A DNA stretch of 64,000 nucleotides from Petropleomorpha daqingensis (GTDB lineage: Bacteria; Actinomycetota; Actinomycetes; Mycobacteriales; Geodermatophilaceae), in contig NZ_JACBZT010000001.1 of assembly GCF_013408985.1 (NCBI RefSeq), positions 4,543,197 to 4,607,196 of the forward strand. The letters are read 5' to 3'. Shown in pieces: positions 28,612 to 36,717 of the stretch; within the stretch, counting starts at the first letter, position 1, and the number at the start of each line of letters is the position of its first letter. A program made the translations under genes and the position numbers. Below the pieces are notes generated by a model that ran no database searches, was not told where the DNA came from, and was given only the letters and a program-made list of their open reading frames with translations.

Positions 28612-29811
28612 GTGACCACCGTCGAGCAGGAGACCGGCAGCGGGATCCGCCCGTTCCACGTCGAGATCTCCGCGGAGGCGCTCGACGACCTGCGCCGGCG
28701 CCTCGCGGCGACCCGCTGGCCGCGCCGGGAACTCGTCGACGACCGGTCGCAGGGCGTGCAGCTGGCCACGATCCAGGAGGTGGCCCGCTACTGGATGGGC
28801 GATTACGACATGCGCCGGGTCGAGGCCCGCCTGAACGCGCTGGCGCAGTTCACCACCGAGATCGACGGCGTCGACGTCCACTTCCTGCACGTGCGCTCGC
28901 CGCACGAGGCCGCGCTGCCGCTGGTCATGACCCACGGCTGGCCCGGCTCGGTGATCGAGCTGCTCGACGCCGTGGGCCCGCTCACCGATCCCACGGCCCA
29001 CGGAGGCACGGCCGAGGACGCGTTCCACCTCGTGCTGCCGTCCATCCCCGGCTACGGCTGGTCCGGTGCACCCACCCAGCTCGGCTGGGACCCCGGCCGC
29101 GTCGGCCGGGCCTGGGACACGTTGATGCACCGCCTCGGCTACGACCGGTACGTCGCGCAGGGCGGCGATCTGGGCGCCTACGTCGTCGACGCCATGGGCC
29201 GCCAGGCACCCGAGGGCCTGCTCGGCATCCACGCCAACCTGCTGGTCGCGATGCCGGCCGACGGCAGCGCGCGGCGGTCGGAGACCGAGGAGGAGAAGAC
29301 GGCGCTGGCCGCGATCGCCGAGCGCACGGCGACCGGGTTCGGCTACTTCGTCGAGCAGGCCACCCGCCCGCAGACCATCGGCTATCCGCAGGTCGACTCA
29401 CCGGTCGCCCTGGCCTCCTGGCTGCTCGACCACGACACCGACAGCTACCACAAGATCTCCCGCGCCTTCCTCGACGGGGAGCCGTCGGGCAACCTCACCC
29501 GCGAGCACGTCCTGGACAACATCACCCTGTACTGGCTGACCGCCACCGGGACCTCGGCGGCCCGCGCGTACTGGGAGACCGGACAGGCCCAGGCCCGCGC
29601 CGGCGGACACGCCCCTCCCCCGGTCACCGTCCCGGCCGCGTTCACCACGTTCCCCGGCGAGGCGTTCGCCGCGCCGCGCAGCTGGCTCGAACAGGCCTAT
29701 CCCACTCTCACCTACTACAACCGGGTCGACCGGGGCGGCCACTTCGCCGCGTGGGAGGAGCCGGAGCTGTTCGCCACCGAGGTGCGGGCGGCGTTCCGGT
29801 CCCTGCGCTGA
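28612..29811 (+). CDS. Epoxide hydrolase, microsomal type (EHN), paralogue 2
   Basis: A 399-residue paralogue of the preceding gene with the same lid domain (RPFHVEISAEALDDLRRRL), HGWPGS, nucleophile Asp in VAQGGDLGAY and His in RGGHFAAWEEPE. Start GTG 28612, three bases after the upstream stop, so a tandem duplicate in one operon. Long stretches are near-identical between the two, e.g. around LLDAVGPLTDPTAHGG. Differences concentrate in the cap (PADGSARRSETEEEK versus PTDTDEEK), which may change substrate range. Confidence 0.92.
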   Translation: MTTVEQETGSGIRPFHVEISAEALDDLRRRLAATRWPRRELVDDRSQGVQLATIQEVARYWMGDYDMRRVEARLNALAQFTTEIDGVDVHFLHVRSPHEAALPLVMTHGWPGSVIELLDAVGPLTDPTAHGGTAEDAFHLVLPSIPGYGWSGAPTQLGWDPGRVGRAWDTLMHRLGYDRYVAQGGDLGAYVVDAMGRQAPEGLLGIHANLLVAMPADGSARRSETEEEKTALAAIAERTATGFGYFVEQATRPQTIGYPQVDSPVALASWLLDHDTDSYHKISRAFLDGEPSGNLTREHVLDNITLYWLTATGTSAARAYWETGQAQARAGGHAPPPVTVPAAFTTFPGEAFAAPRSWLEQAYPTLTYYNRVDRGGHFAAWEEPELFATEVRAAFRSLR

Positions 29812-29834
29812 CCGCAGCGGAGCCGGCTGCGGGC

Positions 29835-30506
29835 TCACGAGGAAACGAACCGGCTCGCCCGCAGCCGCGCCGCTCCCCACCCGACGAGCTCGCCGACGCT
29901 CGCGCCGATCACGGCTCCGATGACCACGTCGCCCGGGTAGTGCACCCCGGTGTGCACCCGCGAGTAGCCGACCGCGCAGGCCAGCAGGCGCAGCGGGGCG
30001 GCCACCGTCGGCAGGGTCTGGCCGACCGCGTTGGCGAACGCGAAGGCGGAGGCGGCGTGCCCCGAGGGGAAGGACGCCGAGTGCGGCATCCGGACCTGAC
30101 GGTCGGCCGGCACGTGCGCCGAGACGGGGTCCGGTCGGCTGCGACGCGCCGCCTGCTTGAAGCCGAGGTTGACGACGGCGGAGTCGACCGCGAGGGCCAT
30201 CACCCCCGAGGCGGCCGCACGCCGCCCCTGCCTACCGCCGACGGCGGCCAGCACCCCGGCGGCCCCGAGCCACAGCTTTGACCGGTCGGCGGCGGTCGAC
30301 AGCCGACGCATCCCCGGGTCCAGCGTGGGCGTGGGGGTCTCGGCCACTGCGCGGTACACCGCCCGGTCGATCGCGCCGAACTCGCTCAACGCCGCGATCG
30401 CCCGCGCTCGCACGGTGGGCATCGACCGGGCCTGCTGCGCGGCCAGCCGGTCGGCCAGCCGCTCCTCGGCGGCCCGTATCGGGCCGTCCGTGTCCTCCGC
30501 AGCCAT
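29835..30506 (-). CDS. PAP2 family phosphatase
   Basis: A 223-residue type 2 phosphatidic-acid-phosphatase-like protein. The three active-site motifs are complete: KQAARRSRP, PSGHAAS and SRVHTGVHYPGD. Hydrophobic segments around these place it in the membrane; likely substrates are lipid or isoprenoid phosphates. I chose ATG 30506 because GGAGAG lies nine bases upstream; the frame is open to 30557. It is inserted on the opposite strand between epoxide hydrolase paralogues 2 and 3. Confidence 0.88.
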   Translation of the reverse strand: MAAEDTDGPIRAAEERLADRLAAQQARSMPTVRARAIAALSEFGAIDRAVYRAVAETPTPTLDPGMRRLSTAADRSKLWLGAAGVLAAVGGRQGRRAAASGVMALAVDSAVVNLGFKQAARRSRPDPVSAHVPADRQVRMPHSASFPSGHAASAFAFANAVGQTLPTVAAPLRLLACAVGYSRVHTGVHYPGDVVIGAVIGASVGELVGWGAARLRASRFVSS

Positions 30507-30657
30507 CGCGCCCGCCTCTCCGCTCCGGGGCCGCCTGACCGGGGGCGGCAGGTTCACCCTGGCCCGGCCGACGCGGTCGCGGTGAGCTTTCGACGACCGC
30601 GCGGTCGGCCGGAGCCGGAGTTCGGGGGTGCACCTCGCCGGCGTCGTCGACCCGGTC

Positions 30658-31071
30658 GGTCTTCTCGGCGTGGCCGCCGAACCCCTTGCGCATGGCCGAG
30701 AGCACCCGGTCGGCGAACTGGTCGAGGTCGCGCGACCCGAACCGGGAGAACAGCGCGGAGGTGAGCGTGGGCGCCGGCACGCCGGCCTCGACGGCGGCGA
30801 TCGCCGTCCACCGACCCTCGCCGGAGTCGGAGACCCGGCCGGAGAACTCCGCCAGGCCGGGCGAGCGGACCAGGGCCGTCGCGGCCAGGTCCAGCAGCCA
30901 GGACTGGATGACGCTGCCGCGCCGCCAGACCTCGGCGACGTCCTCGACGGCCAGCTCGTAGCGGTGGAACTCGGGGTGCTCGAGCGGAGCGGTCTCGGCG
31001 TCCGCCGTCCGCGGGTGCAGGCCGACGTCGGCGTCCCTGAGAATGTTCAGGCCCTCGGCGTAGCCAGGCAT
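30658..31071 (-). pseudogene. gnd: 6-phosphogluconate dehydrogenase (decarboxylating), C-terminal fragment
   Basis: About 138 residues that match only the C-terminal helical domain of NAD-type 6-phosphogluconate dehydrogenase: YAEGLNILRDADVG, EVWRRGSVIQSWLLDLAATAL, GRVSDSGEGRWTAIAAVEAGVPAP and ADRVLSAMRKGFGGHAEK. The N-terminal nucleotide-binding domain and catalytic Lys/Asn region, about 180-200 residues, are absent; upstream of 31071 the sequence is unrelated. No stop ends the frame near the natural C-terminus, it simply reads on. This is a decayed or transferred fragment between two epoxide hydrolase paralogues. Confidence 0.8.
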
Positions 31072-31185
31072 GGGGAGATGGAACCAAGCCGCCGAGCTCG
31101 GTGTGGGGCCGTTCGCCCCTGGTGTTGCGGAGCCGTCGGGTCGGACGGTGGCGACTCCCCCGATCCGGACCAGGGACAGGGCGCC

Positions 31186-32418
31186 ATGACAGCAGTCGAG
31201 CAGCAGGCGGGCAGCGCCGTCCGTCCGTTCCGCCTGGAGATCCCGGACGAGGTGCTCGCCGATCTCCGACACCGCATCGCCGCCACCCGCTGGCCGGGTC
31301 CGGAACTGGTGGAGGACCGCTCGCAGGGGGTGCGGCTGGCCGCGCTCCGGGCGCTGGCCGGCTACTGGGCCAGCGAGTACGACCTGCGGCGCTGCGAGAC
31401 GCGGTTGAACGCGCTGCCGCAGTTCAGCACCGAGATCGACGGCATCGATCTCCACTTCGTGCACGTCCGCTCACCGCACCCGGACCTGCTGCCGCTGGTC
31501 ATCACGCACGGCTGGCCCGGCTCGGTGATCGAGCTGCTGGACGTCGTCGGCCCGCTGACCGACCCGACCGCGCACGGCGGCTCGGCCGCAGACGCCTTCG
31601 ACCTGGTGCTGCCCTCGCTGCCCGGGTACGGGTTCTCGGCCGCGCCGGTCGAGCTCGGCTGGGATGCGGGCCGCATCGCGCGCGCCTGGGCGGAGCTGAT
31701 GCGCCGCCTCGGCTACGAGCGGTACGTCGCCCAGGGTGGCGATCAGGGGGCCGGCGTCACGGACGCGATGGCCCAGCAGGCGCCGGACGGGCTGCTCGGC
31801 ATCCACCTGAACCTGCTCCGCACGGCGCTGGCCGGCGCCGACGGACTTCCCGCGGACACCGAGGAAGAACGCGCGGCCCAGGAAGCGATCGCGACCTTCC
31901 GGACCTCGGGGTTCGGCTACTTCTTCGAGCAGAGCACCAGGCCGCAGACGATCGGCTACGCGCTGCTGGACTCCCCCGTCGCGCTGGCCGCCTGGATCCT
32001 CGACCACGACACGGACAGCTACGAGAAGATCGCCCGCGCCTTCCTCGACGGCCGGCCCTCCGGCGGTCTCACCCGGGACCACGTCCTGGACAACATCACC
32101 CTGTACTGGCTGACCGGCACGGGCGGCTCCGCGGCGCGGTCGTACTGGGAAGGCGGGCGCGCCCAGGCTCGGGCGGCCGCGGCTGGGCAGGCGCCACCGC
32201 CGGTCGCGCTCCCGGTCGGGTTCACCACGTTCCCCGGCGAGATCTTCCGGGCCCCGCGCAGCTGGGCGGAGAGGGTCTACCCCCACCTCACCTACTTCTC
32301 CGAGGCGGAGAGGGGCGGGCACTTCGCGGCCTGGGAGGAGCCCGAGCTGTTCGCCGAGGAGCTCCGAGCCGCCTTCGCCCCGCTGCGCGTAGCCCGGATC
32401 CCCGAACCGCGTCACTGA
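31186..32418 (+). CDS. Epoxide hydrolase, microsomal type (EHN), paralogue 3
   Basis: A 410-residue third paralogue. Lid domain RPFRLEIPDEVLADLRHRI, HGWPGS, nucleophile Asp in VAQGGDQGAG, catalytic His in RGGHFAAWEEPE. Start ATG 31186; GGGACAGGG lies upstream. It is separated from the first two by the PAP2 gene and the gnd fragment, so the family expansion predates or accompanied rearrangement here. The 59-bp element seen upstream of paralogue 1 is not present before this gene. Confidence 0.92.
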   Translation: MTAVEQQAGSAVRPFRLEIPDEVLADLRHRIAATRWPGPELVEDRSQGVRLAALRALAGYWASEYDLRRCETRLNALPQFSTEIDGIDLHFVHVRSPHPDLLPLVITHGWPGSVIELLDVVGPLTDPTAHGGSAADAFDLVLPSLPGYGFSAAPVELGWDAGRIARAWAELMRRLGYERYVAQGGDQGAGVTDAMAQQAPDGLLGIHLNLLRTALAGADGLPADTEEERAAQEAIATFRTSGFGYFFEQSTRPQTIGYALLDSPVALAAWILDHDTDSYEKIARAFLDGRPSGGLTRDHVLDNITLYWLTGTGGSAARSYWEGGRAQARAAAAGQAPPPVALPVGFTTFPGEIFRAPRSWAERVYPHLTYFSEAERGGHFAAWEEPELFAEELRAAFAPLRVARIPEPRH

Positions 32419-32504
32419 TCCCCGCGGTTGAACATCCCTCCACGCCGCGTTCCGACATGCCGGATCCAGAGCCGTTGGTCCCTCTGCGCAACTGCCTCGC
32501 GGGT

Positions 32505-32563
32505 CCAGGGTGTCGGGCGTCCCGGAAGCCGTGGCCGTGCCCGGGCCCATCGTGAGGTGCTGC
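32505..32563 (+). repeat. 59-bp upstream element, copy 2
   Basis: 90% identical to 27266-27324 with no gap. It ends 34 bases before the ATG of the epoxide hydrolase at 32598. Short similarity (TTCCGACATGCCG) also occurs about 45-55 bases further upstream in both places. Confidence 0.75.
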
Positions 32564-32597
32564 CTGCCCCGCCATCCAGGCCCAGCAGGAGGCCCCC

Positions 32598-33575
32598 ATG
32601 TCCTCGTCGCCCACAGCGCCCCAGAGCACCGATCCGACCACCACGACGGTGCCGACCCCACGGGATGGCTCCACCGACACTGTCGTACCTGCAGCAAGCT
32701 TCGGCGACGGCCTACCCGCGGACCTCCGCGAGGGCTACGCCGACATCGGCGACGGCCTGCGGCTGCACTACGTCGAGGCCGGCGAGGGGCCACTGGTCCT
32801 GCTCCTGCACGGCTTCCCCGAGTTCTGGTACGCCTGGCGCGCCCAGATCGCCCCGCTCGCCGCGGCGGGGTTCCGCGTGGTGGCACCCGACACGCGTGGC
32901 TACAACCTCTCGTCCCGACCGCAGGACGTCGACGCCTACGCCACCGTCGTCCTGGCCGACGACGTCCGGAAGCTCATCACCGAACGCGGCGCCGAGTCCG
33001 CGATCGTGGTCGGGCACGACTGGGGCGGCACCCTGGCCTGGACCCTCGCCATGGACTACCCCGAGGTCGTCGACAAGCTGGCCATCCTCAACGCCGCCCA
33101 TCCACGGAAGCTGTCGCAGGGACTGCACCACCCCGGCCAGCTGCGCCGGTCCTGGTATTTCTTCTTCTTCGATCTCCCCGACCTGCCCGAGACCGTCGTG
33201 CAGGCCAACGACTGGCACTTCTTCCGGCACTTCCTCCGCGACGCCCGGCCGCCGCTCACCCCGGAGCGGACACAGCGCTACATCGACGCATGGGCGCAGC
33301 CCGGCGCCGCCACCGGGATGATCAACTACTACCGCTCGTCGGTACGGACCCCGCCGAAGCAGGCGGAGGCCGCGATCCGGCCGATCGAGGCACCCACGAT
33401 GGTCATCTGGGGACAGGCCGATTCCTACCTGAACCCCGACCTCGCCGAACCCGAGCACGACGACGTCCCCCACCTGCACCGGGTCGAACGCCTCGAGGGC
33501 GCCTCCCACTGGGTGCACCACGACGAGGCCGAGCGCGTCAACCGGCTGCTCATCGACTTCTTCACCCCCGTCTGA
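32598..33575 (+). CDS. Epoxide hydrolase / haloalkane-type alpha/beta hydrolase
   Basis: A 325-residue soluble-type epoxide hydrolase. LLLHGFPEFWYAW holds the HGxP oxyanion motif, VVGHDWGGTLAW the nucleophile Asp, WGQADSYLNP an acidic residue, and GASHWVHHDE the catalytic His. It lacks the EHN lid and is not a close paralogue of the three upstream enzymes. The first 35 residues are Ser/Thr/Pro-rich and non-conserved; ATG 32598 has CAGGAGG upstream. It shares a 59-bp upstream element with paralogue 1, so the two are probably co-regulated. A dehalogenase activity cannot be excluded. Confidence 0.88.
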   Translation: MSSSPTAPQSTDPTTTTVPTPRDGSTDTVVPAASFGDGLPADLREGYADIGDGLRLHYVEAGEGPLVLLLHGFPEFWYAWRAQIAPLAAAGFRVVAPDTRGYNLSSRPQDVDAYATVVLADDVRKLITERGAESAIVVGHDWGGTLAWTLAMDYPEVVDKLAILNAAHPRKLSQGLHHPGQLRRSWYFFFFDLPDLPETVVQANDWHFFRHFLRDARPPLTPERTQRYIDAWAQPGAATGMINYYRSSVRTPPKQAEAAIRPIEAPTMVIWGQADSYLNPDLAEPEHDDVPHLHRVERLEGASHWVHHDEAERVNRLLIDFFTPV

Positions 33576-33591
33576 CCGAGTCCAACCGGAT

Positions 33592-33616
33592 GATGTTCGG
33601 GTTCTGACCCGACATC
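33592..33616. terminator. Hairpin between convergent genes
   Basis: GATGT-T-CGGGT pairs with ACCCGACATC with one bulged base and a four-base loop, between the epoxide hydrolase and the convergent MFS gene. Confidence 0.5.
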
Positions 33617-33653
33617 GCGGGGCGCCCACCCGAGGACTGTCAGGACCGGCCGA

Positions 33654-35186
33654 TCACCCACCCGCGGCGGCACCCTCCGACCGGTCGTGGTGCCCGCCCC
33701 GCAGCGGTGGCGCATCGAGCGCGCAGTGCAGTTCGCGGTCGTGCGGATGCAGCTGGCCGGGAACCCGGGCCGGGTTCTTGATCGTGACCGCGGCCAGGAG
33801 CCCGCCGGCCACGCAGAGCACCGCGGAGATGAGCACCGCCTCCCGGAAGCCGGACAGCAGGAGCTCGGGGTGGAGATAGGCGTCCCCGGTGATGCCGGCG
33901 ACCACGGGCAGGACGGCGACGGCGAGCAGCCCGGCGATCCGCGCGACGTCGTTGTTGACCGCCGAGGCGATCCCGGCGTGCTCCGCGGGCGCGGCGTTCA
34001 TCGCCGTGGACGTCAACGGCGCGACGTTGATCGCCAGGCCCAGGCCGAACACGAGGACGGCGGGCAGCACCTGCGTGAGGTAGTCCCCGCCCGCGTCGAT
34101 CCGGGTCAGCATGGTCAGCCCGGCGCCGATGACCAGCGGGCCCACGGACATCTGCAGCCGGGGGCCGATCCGGGCGGCCAGCGCACCCGACCGGGCCGAC
34201 AGCGCGAGCATGATCACGGTGACCGGGAGCAGCGCCAGCCCCGACTGCAACGGCGTGTAGCCGGCGACGACCTGCAGGACGACCGGCAGCAGGAACAGCG
34301 CGCCGCCCAGGGCTGCGTACACGACGAACGTGACCGCGTTCGCGGCCGAGAACTGGACCGAGCGGAAGATCCGCAGCGGCAGCATCGGGTTGGCCACCCG
34401 CTGTTCCAGCAGCAGGAAGACGACGGCGAAGAACACGCCCCCGGCGAGCGCCCCGACGACGACCGCCGAGCCCCATCCCCGGACCGGGCCCTCGGTCAGG
34501 CCGTACGTGATGCCGACCAGGGCCAGGGTGATCGCCACAGCCCCGCGCACGTCGAGCGGCCCGCCGTCGTCGGGGGCCCGGGACTCCGGCACGTGCCGGT
34601 TGGCCATCAGCACCACCGCCACCGCGACGGGCAGGTTGATGAGGAACACGAGCCGCCACGAGGCAGCACTGATCAACCAACCGCCCAGGAACGGCCCGAC
34701 GGCGCCGGCCACCCCACCGAAGGCCGACCAGGCCCCGATCGCGCGCGACCGGTCCTCCGGCACGAACGACGCCTGGAGGATGGCCAGGCTGCCCGGCGTG
34801 AGCAGCGCGGCGCCGACCCCCTGCAGCGCCCGGGCGAGAACCAGCCAGAACGCGCTGGGCGCGAGACCGCACAGCAACGAGGCGGCGGCGAACCAGATCA
34901 CCCCGACGACGAAGACCCGCCGCCGGCCGTAGCGGTCGCCCAGCGTGCCGCCGAGCAGCAGCAGGCCGGCGAGAGTGAGGGTGTAGGCGTTGGAGACCCA
35001 CTGCAGCGCGTCCACCCCGGCGGAGAAGTCCCGACCGATCGCGGGCAGCGCGATGCCCACGACCGTCGCGTCGAGGAAGGCGATCCCCGAGCCGAGCACC
35101 GCCGCCGCCAGGGCCCAGCGTGCCGCCGCGGTGCCGTAGTGCAGGCCGGGACCGGCATCCCCCTCGACCGGACGCGCGGCACTCAT
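33654..35186 (-). CDS. MFS drug exporter, DHA2 (EmrB/QacA) family
   Basis: A 510-residue major-facilitator antiporter with about 14 membrane segments. Signatures: FLDATVVGIALPAIGRDF (motif D1-like), GGTLGDRYGRRRVF (motif A), RALQGVGAALLTPGSLAIL (motif C region) and LPVAVAVVLMANRHVPES. Family members export hydrophobic or cationic compounds using the proton gradient. The C-terminal 45 residues are hydrophilic and His/Arg-rich. It lies at the right edge of the hydrolase region; a link to export of their substrates or products is conjecture. No regulator gene is adjacent. Confidence 0.9.
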   Translation of the reverse strand: MSAARPVEGDAGPGLHYGTAAARWALAAAVLGSGIAFLDATVVGIALPAIGRDFSAGVDALQWVSNAYTLTLAGLLLLGGTLGDRYGRRRVFVVGVIWFAAASLLCGLAPSAFWLVLARALQGVGAALLTPGSLAILQASFVPEDRSRAIGAWSAFGGVAGAVGPFLGGWLISAASWRLVFLINLPVAVAVVLMANRHVPESRAPDDGGPLDVRGAVAITLALVGITYGLTEGPVRGWGSAVVVGALAGGVFFAVVFLLLEQRVANPMLPLRIFRSVQFSAANAVTFVVYAALGGALFLLPVVLQVVAGYTPLQSGLALLPVTVIMLALSARSGALAARIGPRLQMSVGPLVIGAGLTMLTRIDAGGDYLTQVLPAVLVFGLGLAINVAPLTSTAMNAAPAEHAGIASAVNNDVARIAGLLAVAVLPVVAGITGDAYLHPELLLSGFREAVLISAVLCVAGGLLAAVTIKNPARVPGQLHPHDRELHCALDAPPLRGGHHDRSEGAAAGG

Positions 35187-35374
35187 GTGCCGCGCAGCGG
35201 CCGCAGGGGCGGCCGGTCGGTGATCGTCGTCGACACCATCGTCCTCACCGCCTCCTCGCCTCGGAGGACTTCATCGGTCGCGCTGCTCGGCGACCTGATC
35301 CTGCCCGTCCCGACGGCGCCTGTCGCCCGTCGAAGTCACTGGTCAGCCACGTGCTGGTGGCGGCCTCCGGCGCC

Positions 35375-35380
35375 TAGGAT
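35375..35380 (+). promoter_or_regulatory. Leaderless-type -10 hexamer for AlkA-type gene
   Basis: TAGGAT, eight bases before the GTG at 35389. The remaining 190 bp back to the MFS gene shows no gene. Confidence 0.5.
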
Positions 35381-35388
35381 CCGCGGCC

Positions 35389-36021
35389 GTGACGCAGACC
35401 GTCGACCTGGCACGCGCTCACCTCCGCGCCGCCGACCCCGTCATCCGGCGACTGATCGACGAACGACCGGACTTCGATCCACGGGCCTGGCTGGCCGAGC
35501 TGCCGGCGATGGACCTGTTCGGCGCCCTGTTGTTCCAGGTGGCCGGCCAGCAGCTGTCGGTGGCCGCGACCCGCCGGACGCTGGCCCGCATCGAGGCCCT
35601 GTTCGGCGATCGGTTCCCCTCCCCTACCGAACTCCTGGACGTCGAACCCGCCGTCCTGCGCGAGGCCGGGCTGTCCTGGCGGAAGATCAGCACCCTCCGC
35701 GACCTCGCCGAGCGGTTCTCGGACGGCCGGCTGGACGCCGAGGCCCTCAGCCGGCAGCCGGACGACGACCTGCTGGCCGAGCTCACCGCCATCCCGGGCA
35801 TCGGCCCGTGGACCGTGCAGGGGGCCTTGATCCTCGCGCTCCAGCGGGAGGACGTCGTCCTGCCGGGCGACCTCGCTCTCCGCAAGGCGGTCCGCGCCGC
35901 CTACCGGCTCGACCACCTGCCGACCCAGGACGAGGTGCTCGCCATCGCCGAGCCCTGGCGGCCGTACCGCAGCCTGGCCACCAGCTACCTCTTCTCGGCC
36001 GCGTTCGAGCCGCCGGCGTAA
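35389..36021 (+). CDS. DNA-3-methyladenine glycosylase II (AlkA-like HhH-GPD)
   Basis: A 210-residue base-excision repair glycosylase that removes alkylated purines. The helix-hairpin-helix and GPD loop are intact: LTAIPGIGPWTVQGALILAL followed by LPGDLALRKAV, whose Asp is the catalytic residue. QVAGQQLSVAATRRTLARIEALFG is the usual N-terminal core block. It lacks the AlkA amino-terminal beta domain, like other short actinobacterial forms. Start GTG 35389 from the -10 spacing. Confidence 0.9.
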   Translation: MTQTVDLARAHLRAADPVIRRLIDERPDFDPRAWLAELPAMDLFGALLFQVAGQQLSVAATRRTLARIEALFGDRFPSPTELLDVEPAVLREAGLSWRKISTLRDLAERFSDGRLDAEALSRQPDDDLLAELTAIPGIGPWTVQGALILALQREDVVLPGDLALRKAVRAAYRLDHLPTQDEVLAIAEPWRPYRSLATSYLFSAAFEPPA

Positions 36022-36080
36022 GGCGCACGTGAGCGGAAGCGTGACGCCCGCTCGACGGCGCTTCCGGGACGGTGCCGGCC

Positions 36081-36707
36081 ATGACCTCGATGCGCACGAC
36101 CCCGCGACCTCGGGCCAGCAGTGCCTCGTCCGCTGCCCGGCGTCTGGTGCCGGTCGCGGCCGGACTCGTCCTCCTCACCGCCACGGTGCTCGCCGGCACC
36201 CGCGCCGCGCCGCGGGTCGGGACCGCCGTTCCTGCGGGCCCCGCCCAGGCGCAGGAGCGCAACGACCGGGAGGTGCCCGACGATCCTCGCCTGCGCGAGG
36301 ACCACGTCGATCCGTTCGACGACGGCCACCCGGCCATCACGGGGCTCCGGCCCGCGCTGCGCGCCGCCCTGCAGGACGCAGCGCGCGACGCCGACGCGCA
36401 GGGCGTCGACATGTGGGTCACGTCGGGACGGCGCAGCCTCGCCTACCAGCAGGAACTGCTCGACGAGGCGGTCCGGCGCTACGGCAGCCTCGACGAGGCG
36501 CTCCGGTTCGTCGCCTCGCCGGACACGTCGCGGCACGTGACCGGGGACGCGGTCGACATCGGTCCGACGGAGGCCGACGACTGGATGATCCGCCACGGTG
36601 CCGACCACGGCCTCTGCCAGACGTACGCGAACGAGCTGTGGCACTTCGAGCTCGCGACGGAGCCCGGCGGGACGTGCCCGGCACCCCGCGCGGACGCCGC
36701 CGGCTGA
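36081..36707 (+). CDS. VanY-type D-alanyl-D-alanine carboxypeptidase
   Basis: A 208-residue secreted or membrane-anchored zinc peptidase of the VanY/M15B group, which trims the terminal D-Ala of peptidoglycan stems. The metal motif is SRHVTGDAVDIGP (SxHxxGxAxD) and the second is ELWHFEL (ExxH type). MWVTSGRRSLAYQQEL is the conserved substrate-site Arg region. Residues 18-41 form a hydrophobic signal segment after basic residues, with APRVGTAVPAGPAQAQ after it. Start ATG 36081; an in-frame GTG at 36072 is possible. Confidence 0.88.
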   Translation: MTSMRTTPRPRASSASSAARRLVPVAAGLVLLTATVLAGTRAAPRVGTAVPAGPAQAQERNDREVPDDPRLREDHVDPFDDGHPAITGLRPALRAALQDAARDADAQGVDMWVTSGRRSLAYQQELLDEAVRRYGSLDEALRFVASPDTSRHVTGDAVDIGPTEADDWMIRHGADHGLCQTYANELWHFELATEPGGTCPAPRADAAG

Positions 36708-36717
36708 CGGCGACCGA

